Origin: Bacteroidales bacterium
GTDB lineage: Bacteria > Bacteroidota > Bacteroidia > Bacteroidales > UBA12077
Assembly (NCBI GenBank): GCA_030611105.1
Contig: JAUWQL010000013.1
Coordinates: forward strand, 1-42,027
Length of the DNA: 42,027 nt
Direction of reading: 5' to 3'
The translations under genes and the position numbers were made by a program. Positions 8,700-16,625 of the stretch are shown here, in pieces. The number at the start of each line of letters is the position of its first letter. Position 1 is the stretch's first letter. The notes beneath the pieces are model-generated. The model was given only the letters and a program-made list of their open reading frames with translations. It did no database searches and was not told the origin of the DNA.

Positions 8700-9326
8700 A
8701 TGAACAGACTTCCAGAAAAAACAATAGGAAGATTAAGTGAATACAGAAGGACATTACTGAATTGTCTGGCAAAGGGTAAAACACATATTTATTCTCATGA
8801 GGTGGCAAATTTACATAATATAACAGCTGTTCAGGTACGCAGAGATATTATGCTTATAGGATATTCGTCAACACTTAAAAAAGGCTATGATGTAAAAGCT
8901 CTTATTGATGTTATAGGAGAAATAATTGATACTGAAGAGGGGTTAAATGCTGCAATTATTGGAATAGGTAATCTAGGACGTGCCATTACAACCTATTTTA
9001 ACGGAAAAAGAACAAAGCTTAAAATTGCAGCTACATTTGACACTGACCCGGAAAAATCAAATCGTGTTATTTCGGGTGTTAAGTGTTATCCAATGAGTGA
9101 ATTAAATAAAGTAATTAAGGAGCAAGATATTTCTATCGGAATACTTACTGTTCCTCCGGAAGATGCTGCTGCTGTTACAGAAATACTTATAATGGCAGGG
9201 GTAAAAGGAATTCTTAATTATACATCAACACCCTTAAACGTTTCTCCTAATGTACATTTAGAGGAATATGATATGATTACTTCGCTTGAAAAGGTTGCTT
9301 ATTTTGTAAAACAAAAAGAAGATTAG
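8700..9326 (+). CDS. rex: Redox-sensing transcriptional repressor Rex
   Basis: Winged-helix N-terminus (ITAVQVRRDIMLIGYS), Rossmann GIGNLGRAI, and TVPPEDAAAVTEILIMAGVKGILNY typical of Rex. Confidence 0.95.
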   Translation: MNRLPEKTIGRLSEYRRTLLNCLAKGKTHIYSHEVANLHNITAVQVRRDIMLIGYSSTLKKGYDVKALIDVIGEIIDTEEGLNAAIIGIGNLGRAITTYFNGKRTKLKIAATFDTDPEKSNRVISGVKCYPMSELNKVIKEQDISIGILTVPPEDAAAVTEILIMAGVKGILNYTSTPLNVSPNVHLEEYDMITSLEKVAYFVKQKED

Positions 9327-9458
9327 AAAGTTGATTGATTGTGAATAGTGGGATTTTAATAAAAATCGGCAATCCCTAAAATAAAACTGATCGTTTTTAA
9401 TTAATTTTAAAACTTCCGAATTCAATAACTTAACGCAACAAATCACAAATTAATGTAA

Positions 9459-10391
9459 ATGCAGATTCACAGAGATTTTGAGAGTTTAGGAAAGATAAAG
9501 AATGCTGTTGTAACCACTGGTACTTTCGATGGAGTTCATTTTGGCCATAAAGTTATAATTAACAGGCTCAGTTCTTTGGCGAAAAACATTCAGGGAGAGT
9601 CTGTTTTAATTACTTTTCATCCGCATCCGCGAATAGTATTATACCCTGATACAGCCGGTAAAAATTTAAAACTGATTAATACGCAAAGAGAAAAAATTCA
9701 GCTTCTTGAAAAAACTGGATTGGATCATCTTGTTATAATAAATTTTACCAGAGAATTTGCAGAAACAACTTCAAAGGAGTTTGTAGAAAATATTCTGCTC
9801 GGAAAGCTTTATGCAAAGATTATTATTGTTGGATTTAATCATCATTTTGGACATAATCGCGAAGGAGATTATTCTTACCTCTACGAATTAACTAAAACGC
9901 ATGATTTTCAGGTTGAAGAAATCCCTCAACAGGATATAGAAAATGAAACTGTAAGTTCAACTATCACTAGAAAAGCATTGTTGGAAGGCCGGATTCAAAG
10001 AGCTAATGCCTATCTCGATCATTTTTTTATTATGACTGGTGAGTTGAAAAACGGACATCCAAAATGTAAGCAAGTTGGTTTTCCTGCTTTAGAGATGATT
10101 ATTGAAGAAGACGTAAAGCTGATTCCATCAGAAGGTGTTTATGCCATTAGTCTGAATTGTGAAGGAGATAGATATCGTGGAATGTTGAATATAAAAATAT
10201 TTTCAGAGACAAACCAGCCAAGTGTTCAGGTTCATTTATTCGACTATGATTCAAATTTTATTCTCAAGGGTAAGGATGCAACAATAACTTTTCATAAAAG
10301 AATGCGTGATGAGTTACAGCTAGATAATGCTGAAAGCCTTAAAATCCAATTGGAGAAGGACAAAGCGGAGATTGAAGAATTAATTTATTAA
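9459..10391 (+). CDS. ribF: Bifunctional riboflavin kinase / FAD synthetase
   Basis: VVTTGTFDGVHFGHKVII, FHPHPRIVLYP, GFNHHFGHNREGD, and riboflavin kinase C-terminal domain. Confidence 0.93.
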   Translation: MQIHRDFESLGKIKNAVVTTGTFDGVHFGHKVIINRLSSLAKNIQGESVLITFHPHPRIVLYPDTAGKNLKLINTQREKIQLLEKTGLDHLVIINFTREFAETTSKEFVENILLGKLYAKIIIVGFNHHFGHNREGDYSYLYELTKTHDFQVEEIPQQDIENETVSSTITRKALLEGRIQRANAYLDHFFIMTGELKNGHPKCKQVGFPALEMIIEEDVKLIPSEGVYAISLNCEGDRYRGMLNIKIFSETNQPSVQVHLFDYDSNFILKGKDATITFHKRMRDELQLDNAESLKIQLEKDKAEIEELIY

Positions 10392-10401
10392 TTTAAATTT
10401 G

Positions 10402-10419
10402 TCCCGAAAGTTTTCGGGA
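10402..10419. repeat. Palindromic element TCCCGAAAGTTTTCGGGA (possible bidirectional terminator between convergent genes)
   Basis: 18-bp near-palindrome between convergent ribF and the ABC ATPase gene. Confidence 0.65.
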
Positions 10420-10446
10420 TGAAATTTAGATAACTCAGAACTTCTT

Positions 10447-11160
10447 TCACTCCATCACATCCCAAATTTTATTTTTCAGCTCAATAATTTCAGGGTTATT
10501 CAATGTTCTGATTTTGTTATTGATAGTAAACTTTTCTTTAATTTTTACAGGAGCTTTGCTAAAAACATATATATCATTTCCAAGTAGTAATGCCTCATCA
10601 ATATCGTGTGTAACAAAAATCACAGTACGTTTATCGGCTTGCCATATTTGGCGAAAAGCTTTTATCAGGTTGAGTTTTAGTTTTAAATCAAGAGCTTTGA
10701 GAGGTTCGTCCATTAAAATTAAATTGGATGGATACGAAAAGGCACGTACAATAGCCACCCGTTGTTTCATCCCGCCACTTAACTTCGAAGGATAATAATC
10801 AGCAAAGTCTTCAAGTTCAACTAATCGAATGTATTTTGCAGCAATCAAATCTTTTTTTTCTTTTGAATATAAATCTTGTAAAACAAAAGCAATATTTTCT
10901 TTTACGGTTTTCCATGGAAGAAGTCTGGGCTCTTGGAAAATGTACGAAATTATTTTATCGTTGAATCCTGAAAATTTTCCTGAATCTGCCTTTATTGTAT
11001 CACTGATCATATTTAATAAGGTTGTCTTTCCACAACCCGAAGGGCCCAGAATACAACTAATCGTATTTTCCTGAAACTCAATATCGAAATCCTGAAAAAG
11101 ATTTATATCCTGAAATGATTTATATAGATTTTCAATTTTAAGTGCCATGTTTACTTCCAA
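10447..11160 (-). CDS. ABC transporter ATP-binding protein (SsuB/TauB-like)
   Basis: Walker A GPSGCGKTT, signature LSGGMKQR, Walker B LILMDEP. Confidence 0.92.
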   Translation of the reverse strand: MEVNMALKIENLYKSFQDINLFQDFDIEFQENTISCILGPSGCGKTTLLNMISDTIKADSGKFSGFNDKIISYIFQEPRLLPWKTVKENIAFVLQDLYSKEKKDLIAAKYIRLVELEDFADYYPSKLSGGMKQRVAIVRAFSYPSNLILMDEPLKALDLKLKLNLIKAFRQIWQADKRTVIFVTHDIDEALLLGNDIYVFSKAPVKIKEKFTINNKIRTLNNPEIIELKNKIWDVME

Positions 11161-11903
11161 ATAACAATTAGTTTTTCTATTCTACGAATAATCATTTCAA
11201 ACAAATAACTTATAATAACAGCAATAATGGTCCATGCTATAACCTCATTTACAATTAAATATGTTTGTGCTGTTTGCATTAAAGTGCCAATTCCAAATTT
11301 AGGCTGGCTTAAAACTTCACCAATAATTATTGCCCTCCATCCAAAGCCCATAGCGCTGGATGCTCCCGAAAAAATAAAAGGTGTTATAGCCGGTAAATAA
11401 ACTTCTTTTACAATCTTAAGCTGATTAACTTTATAAATACGTGACATCTCAATTAAATCATGATCAACATTTTTTATTCCGTCAATAACATTGGTACAGA
11501 TAAATGGAAACATGGTTAAAAATGCAATAAAGACAGCAACAAGATCAACCCTGAACCAAATTAATGCTAAAAGGATTAAAGAAATTACAGGAGTTGAACG
11601 GATGGTAACAAGAATTGGCTTTAAAAAAGCATTGAATGATTTGTTAATGCCAGCCAAAACTCCTAACGACACTCCAAGAATAAAAGATATTATAAATCCG
11701 ATTATTCCACGAAGAACTGTAGCACCTACGATTACAATAAAGTTTTCCGAAATAAATAACTTAAAGGTCGCAATAACAGTAGATTCAGGCGAAGGTAAAA
11801 TTAACTCAGAACCATAAAGTACAGAAGCAATTTTCCATAAACCAATTAATATCAGTATTGATATAAGAGATATTATTCTGGTTTTAGAAAAAACATTTTT
11901 CAT
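11151..11903 (-). CDS. ABC transporter permease (SsuC/TauC-like)
   Basis: Hydrophobic multi-TM protein; STPVISLILLALIWF and SSAMGFGWRAIIIGEVLSQPKFGIGTLM (EAA-like loop); overlaps the ATPase gene start. Confidence 0.9.
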   Translation of the reverse strand: MKNVFSKTRIISLISILILIGLWKIASVLYGSELILPSPESTVIATFKLFISENFIVIVGATVLRGIIGFIISFILGVSLGVLAGINKSFNAFLKPILVTIRSTPVISLILLALIWFRVDLVAVFIAFLTMFPFICTNVIDGIKNVDHDLIEMSRIYKVNQLKIVKEVYLPAITPFIFSGASSAMGFGWRAIIIGEVLSQPKFGIGTLMQTAQTYLIVNEVIAWTIIAVIISYLFEMIIRRIEKLIVIWK

Positions 11904-11961
11904 TCGAAGTAATTATAATTTGATCGAAAATTACAAATAAAATTTGGTTTTAACTTTGTGA

Positions 11962-11998
11962 TCCCGAAAGCTTTTGGGACTTTGTGCGACTTTGTGGT
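11962..11998. repeat. Left arm of ~35-bp inverted repeat containing CCCGAAAGCTTTTGGGA palindrome
   Basis: TCCCGAAAGCTTTTGGGACTTTGTGCGACTTTGTGG; the reverse complement recurs at 13554-13589. Confidence 0.8.
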
Positions 11999-12059
11999 GA
12001 AAAAATCAACCCTTGATTAGAATTTAATAAGTTTCATTTTTACAGTACTTTTTATGAAA

Positions 12060-12452
12060 TTACTTGGTCAGGTGCTCATTGATTTTTTTAAGCAGGAAAT
12101 CAGGCCTAACGGGTTTAGAAATATAATCATCACAACCAAATTCCATGGCTATGGCTTCATCATCAGATAAAGCAAAAGCTGTAAAAGCAATAATCGGAAT
12201 ATTTCTGTTAACACTTCGTATGAATTTTGTTGCTTCCAATCCTCCCATTTCCGGCATTCTGATATCCATTAAAATAACATCAATATCAGGATTTTCCTTG
12301 AAAATATTAACTGCTTCTTCGCCATTTTCAGCATGAAAAATTTTAATCTTGGTTTTTCTCAATGCCATCTCAATGATTACATAATTATGTATTTCATCAT
12401 CAGCAATTAAAATGCTTTTTTTACTCCAATCGTATTTTATTGATGCATTCAT
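12060..12452 (-). CDS. Single-domain response regulator (CheY-like receiver)
   Basis: SILIADDEIHNYVII...VILMDIRMPEMGG...IIAFTAFAL...YISKPVRPD. Confidence 0.9.
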   Translation of the reverse strand: MNASIKYDWSKKSILIADDEIHNYVIIEMALRKTKIKIFHAENGEEAVNIFKENPDIDVILMDIRMPEMGGLEATKFIRSVNRNIPIIAFTAFALSDDEAIAMEFGCDDYISKPVRPDFLLKKINEHLTK

Positions 12453-12543
12453 GTTATTTTAATTTAAAACCTTAAAGGTATACGCTAATTTTAATAAAAT
12501 ATTAAAATACAGACTAAATTTAAGAAATATTTATGATTTTTTA

Positions 12544-13500
12544 TTAATTAAGATAAAAATTATCATCAGGAATTTTTCCACCGACAATATCAGGATTCAT
12601 TTCAAAGAAGATTTTCAAATATTCATTTATTTGATTTTTAATTTTGTTGGCCTCTTCAAAATTAAGGTTAGAACGGGGAATAGAAGATTTTGCCACTTCA
12701 ATATTGGGCAGGATATCATATTTGACAATTAATTCAGCAGCTTCATTTTTGTTTTTATTTACCCAGTTTGTTGATTGTTTATAGCTTTTCAATATTTCCC
12801 GCAACTTATCGGACTCGTTTTTTGCAAAATTAGTTTTAACAAGCAATGCAGTTTGAGCAATTGGAATATTGCTATTTACCTTCTGCCATTCTTTGTTTAA
12901 ATCAAATATTGGTACAACCTCTTTGTTTTTTTGCATAACCAAACTAACCAATGGCTCTGAAATTACTCCTAAATCAGCCTGCCCGGCAGCAACGGCATTT
13001 GCCAAATCAACATGAGTAGGAAAAGAGTAATCTAACTCAACATCTTTTTCCGGATTAATCCCATTTTTAATTAATAGATGTCTGAAAAGAACGTCGGGAG
13101 TCATTCCTTTTGCCATTAAGTGAATTCTTTTTCCTTTTAAATTATCCCAGTTTTGAATGCTTGTGTCGTTCCCAAATAAATATAAAGTTCCCCAAACCGT
13201 AATTGCTGCTAATTGATAATGTACATTTTTATTATAAAGTATAGCTCCCATGGTTGTGGGGAGTATTGCAAAATCAACTTCATTTTCAAGCATTAATTTC
13301 CGAACTCGTATAGGTTCATTATAAATTGTTATTTCAATATTAGCATTGGGAGTATTATTTAAGCTGTCAATCATTTTTACCATTCCCATAGCAGATGGCC
13401 CTTTTAGTGTGGCGATTTTTATTTTTTGGATTTCTGTTTGTTGTTTACAACTAATCAAAAATACAAGAAGTGAAAAAAATATAATAAAGATTTTTCGCAT
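12544..13500 (-). CDS. ABC transporter substrate-binding lipoprotein (NMT1/SsuA-like)
   Basis: Lipobox LVFLISC; AILPTTMGAILYNK, AVAAGQADLGVISEPLVS; same strand as the permease and ATPase genes. Confidence 0.85.
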   Translation of the reverse strand: MRKIFIIFFSLLVFLISCKQQTEIQKIKIATLKGPSAMGMVKMIDSLNNTPNANIEITIYNEPIRVRKLMLENEVDFAILPTTMGAILYNKNVHYQLAAITVWGTLYLFGNDTSIQNWDNLKGKRIHLMAKGMTPDVLFRHLLIKNGINPEKDVELDYSFPTHVDLANAVAAGQADLGVISEPLVSLVMQKNKEVVPIFDLNKEWQKVNSNIPIAQTALLVKTNFAKNESDKLREILKSYKQSTNWVNKNKNEAAELIVKYDILPNIEVAKSSIPRSNLNFEEANKIKNQINEYLKIFFEMNPDIVGGKIPDDNFYLN

Positions 13501-13553
13501 GATAAATAATTTTAAACAAATTTAGTGAAATTTAATTTTAGTATTTTATTAAA

Positions 13554-13589
13554 CCACAAAGTCGCACAATTCCAAAAGCTTTCGGAATT
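13554..13589. repeat. Right arm of inverted repeat (partner of 11962-11998)
   Basis: CCACAAAGTCGCACAATTCCAAAAGCTTTCGGAATT. Confidence 0.8.
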
Positions 13590-13636
13590 GACACACTGAA
13601 CTTTAAACTCAAAACTGACAAACCTGACAAATATCA

Positions 13637-13668
13637 TTTGCCGTTTAAACAAATACTACATATCTTTG
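13637..13668 (+). promoter_or_regulatory. Bacteroidota-type promoter TTTG-N20-TATCTTTG
   Basis: TTTG 13637-13640, 20-bp spacer, TATCTTTG 13661-13668: exact fit to TTTG/TAnnTTTG. Confidence 0.65.
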
Positions 13669-13683
13669 TTAAATAATTAACAG
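13666..13683. promoter_or_regulatory. Candidate Rex operator 3 (TTGTTAA-ATAA-TTAACAG)
   Basis: 17 of 18 positions match TTGTTAA-N4-TTAACAA; overlaps the -7 element of the promoter at 13637-13668. Confidence 0.8.
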
Positions 13684-13706
13684 TAGTATTAATCAAAACT
13701 TTCTGA

Positions 13707-13728
13707 GAAACAGAAGTATATCTGTTTC
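13707..13728 (+). other. 5'-leader hairpin GAAACAGA-AGTATA-TCTGTTTC
   Basis: Perfect 8-bp stem, 6-nt loop, between the predicted transcription start and ATG 13765. Confidence 0.65.
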
Positions 13729-13764
13729 AAGGTTAAAGAATAAATCTAATCCGGAGGAAATCTG

Positions 13765-14028
13765 ATGGAAAAGAGAATTGGATCTGCACTTATTTTAATC
13801 GAAAGCACCGACGTAGTTCAGCAAATGAACGAAATTGCTTTCAAACATTCCAACATTATTATTGGTCGACAAGGTTTACCGCGTAGTAACGGTCAAAATA
13901 TTATTTCTCTGGTTCTTGAAGGTACAACAGATGAGATTGGTTCTCTAACCGGTCAGCTTGGACGCTTAAAAGGCATTCAGGTTAAGTCAGTACTCTTAAA
14001 GAACCGAAATAATGAAGAAGACACTTAA
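13765..14028 (+). CDS. TM1266-family iron-only hydrogenase system putative regulator
   Basis: MEKRIGSALILIESTDVVQQMNEIAFKHSNIIIGRQGLP...ISLVLEGTTDEIGSLTGQLGRLKGIQVKSVLL; preceded by GGAGG at 13753. Confidence 0.88.
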   Translation: MEKRIGSALILIESTDVVQQMNEIAFKHSNIIIGRQGLPRSNGQNIISLVLEGTTDEIGSLTGQLGRLKGIQVKSVLLKNRNNEEDT

Positions 14029-16405
14029 ACTTTTATTTTTCCTGTTAATCTCTTTTAGCTCATTTGCGCAACAGTATGAGTTAAAGGGAATTGTAATGGA
14101 TTCCGAAACTAATGAGAACTTAGGCGGTGTTCATATACAGTTAATCAGTCAAAATCAATCTAATAACTATTATTCAATCTCTAATTTAAAAGGAGAATTT
14201 AATATTAAAGGGATTGAAAAAGGAGAATACCAAATTTTAACTTCTTATGTTGCTTATAAAAAATTCACAGAAATTAAATTGATAAATTCTGATACTCATT
14301 TTGATCTCCAGTTAGAAAAAGAATTAATTAATCTGGGCGAAGTTATTGTAAGCAGTATGCGACAGAACCAAATGATAAAGGAAGTTCCTGTTCCTTTGGA
14401 AATTGTTGATCAAAAACAAATTGAGTTATCGTCTTCGTTTACAGCTTCCGATATTTTGGCGCAGGAGCCGGGAGTGGCGTTAAGTCGCGATGGTGTTTGG
14501 GCTACAGGTATTAACATACGAGGTTTAAGTCAGCAACGAATTGTGATGTTAGTTGATGGCAACAGAATTGAAACTGCCACAGATTTAATGGCTTCAATGT
14601 CGTTTTTTGATATGGATGATATTAAGCGAATTGAAGTAATAAAAGGAGCTTCATCATCACTATACGGAACTGGTGCAATGGGCGGTATTGTTAATGTAAT
14701 AACTAACGAAGGCTATTTTAATTCATCTACGTATTTTAATGGCCGCTTTAATACAGGATATAGCACTGTTAATGATTTATTTACCAGAAAGCTAACATTC
14801 AATTCGGGATCAAAAAAATGGTATGCCAGCATTAGTGGCTCAATGCGTGATGCAAATGATTTAAAAACGCCTGAGGGAACATTAGAAAATAGTCAGTTCG
14901 AAGATAAAAGTATTTCTGCAACGGCAGGTTTTAAAATAAAAGATAATCATATTTTAAAATTAAAATACCAATATTTCGATGCTAATGATGTTGGTATTCC
15001 CGGTGGTGCTGCTTTACCCGGTCCTTCAACGGCAACTTATACCGATGCAAAACGACAGATGTTTTCTGCCAATTACGAAATTAAAGATATTTCAGAATCA
15101 TTCAGATTATTGAATTTCCGATATTTTCATCAATATATTTTGAGAGATGTTGATTTGATTCCGAACATATCAACTGTTACTCCCACATCTATTACTACAC
15201 CTGAGTTATTTACACCAAGTGGTGAACATATAACCGATGGAATTCAAATTCAAAGCGATTGGAGTTTTAGTGAAAGTAATTATTTTATTGCAGGTATTGA
15301 TGTATGGAGAAGAAAATTAACAACCAGCCGTGAAAAGTATATTCGGGTTGATGTATTGGATTCATTAGGAAATATTACTGTAACGAATAATATTGAGCGT
15401 GGCGAAACTCCTATTCCTGAATCTTGTTTTGGAAGCGCTGGTTTGTTCTTGCAGAACGAACAAAAGTTTTTAAATGATGATTTAAAATTGATTATTGGTG
15501 GCCGTTTAGATGGAATACGAATTGCCAATGAGCAAGCTTTTGATTACGATTATTTAATTATAAATGGTACAAGAAATGATTCGCCACCAAACCAACGAAT
15601 TACATTCGAAGAGAACGAAGAATATAAAATATCGTGGAGTGCTAATTTAGGCATTTTGTATGCACTCACTAATGATATGGATTTAAGTTTAAATACCGGG
15701 CGATCATTTCGTGCACCTTCATTGGAAGAAAGTTTTAAATATATCGACCTCGGTAATATGGTTCGATTGGGTGATCCAAATCTTGATCCTGAAAAAGGAT
15801 ATTCGATTGATTTAGGATTACGAATTTGGAAACCAAAATTCAATTTTAAAGTGAATGGTTTTGTCAACTGGCTTTCGGATATGATTGTTGAAGAACCCGG
15901 GGAGTTTATTTATTCTTATACAACAGGTGTTGTTGATACTATTCCTGCTTTAATAAATGCAAATGTCGATAAAGCAAGACTATATGGAGTGGATATGAGT
16001 TTTCAGTATAACTTTTATAAGAATTTTGTTTTACACGGTTCAGGATCGTATGTTAGGGGAGAAGATACCAAAAACGAAACCAATTTACCTCTAATTCCTC
16101 CAATGAATGGTAGATTAGGTTTAAAATACAATTTTCCAAAATATTTTGGTGTGGATTTAATTGCCATCGGATTTGCCGATCAAAATAAAGTAGCCGATGG
16201 TGAATCAGAAACCAAAGGTTTTGCACGATTCGATTTTATGATTCATTCAACTTTAATCAATATCGATTTTGCCAAACTGCAATTATTTGGAGGTGTGGAA
16301 AATATTGGAGATAGGGCTTATAGCAATCACTTGTCAACAAACCGTGGAGCTATAGATATCGAACCCGGAAGGAATTTTTATATTAAAATGAAAATATTGT
16401 TTTAA
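14012..16405 (+). CDS. TonB-dependent outer-membrane receptor
   Basis: Signal peptide, carboxypeptidase-like N-domain, plug (DILAQEPGVALSRDG...INIRGL...VMLVDGNRIE...IEVIKGASSSLYGTGAMGGIVNVIT), barrel, C-terminal F. Confidence 0.93.
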   Translation: MKKTLKLLFFLLISFSSFAQQYELKGIVMDSETNENLGGVHIQLISQNQSNNYYSISNLKGEFNIKGIEKGEYQILTSYVAYKKFTEIKLINSDTHFDLQLEKELINLGEVIVSSMRQNQMIKEVPVPLEIVDQKQIELSSSFTASDILAQEPGVALSRDGVWATGINIRGLSQQRIVMLVDGNRIETATDLMASMSFFDMDDIKRIEVIKGASSSLYGTGAMGGIVNVITNEGYFNSSTYFNGRFNTGYSTVNDLFTRKLTFNSGSKKWYASISGSMRDANDLKTPEGTLENSQFEDKSISATAGFKIKDNHILKLKYQYFDANDVGIPGGAALPGPSTATYTDAKRQMFSANYEIKDISESFRLLNFRYFHQYILRDVDLIPNISTVTPTSITTPELFTPSGEHITDGIQIQSDWSFSESNYFIAGIDVWRRKLTTSREKYIRVDVLDSLGNITVTNNIERGETPIPESCFGSAGLFLQNEQKFLNDDLKLIIGGRLDGIRIANEQAFDYDYLIINGTRNDSPPNQRITFEENEEYKISWSANLGILYALTNDMDLSLNTGRSFRAPSLEESFKYIDLGNMVRLGDPNLDPEKGYSIDLGLRIWKPKFNFKVNGFVNWLSDMIVEEPGEFIYSYTTGVVDTIPALINANVDKARLYGVDMSFQYNFYKNFVLHGSGSYVRGEDTKNETNLPLIPPMNGRLGLKYNFPKYFGVDLIAIGFADQNKVADGESETKGFARFDFMIHSTLINIDFAKLQLFGGVENIGDRAYSNHLSTNRGAIDIEPGRNFYIKMKILF

Positions 16406-16434
16406 AAATAATATAGAATATGTAAATATTTTGA

Positions 16435-16520
16435 GTTTCGTGTAATTTGGTGTTTTAGTGCTTTCGTGGCAAAAAAAAATAGCCACTAAAACACAAAAAC
16501 ACGAAAACCCACAAAAAAAC
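16435..16520. repeat. MITE-like imperfect hairpin repeat (GCCACNAA..CACNAAAACAC family)
   Basis: Arms 16435-16470 and 16482-16517 are inverted repeats (about 27 of 36 matching) with an A-rich loop; same family as the TIRs at 26493-26956. Confidence 0.8.
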
Positions 16521-16625
16521 ACTAAGAATACAATGAAGTCGCCAAGAATACTAAGAAATACTTTTTACATACTTTGAGTCTTCTTTATTTTTAGAATAAA
16601 ATATTAATAAAAGAAACTAAATAAT

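Noticed and set aside
9327-9458. FMN riboswitch upstream of ribF
   Set aside because: No recognisable RFN-element conserved segments; short AT-rich spacer.
10514-11817. Plus-strand ORFs opposite the ABC ATPase and permease genes
   Set aside because: Antisense shadows of well-supported minus-strand genes.
16435-16520. Terminator of the TonB receptor gene
   Set aside because: Long imperfect arms with A-rich loop and clear homology to the GxxExxY TIRs fit a repeat element better than a simple terminator, although it could act as one.
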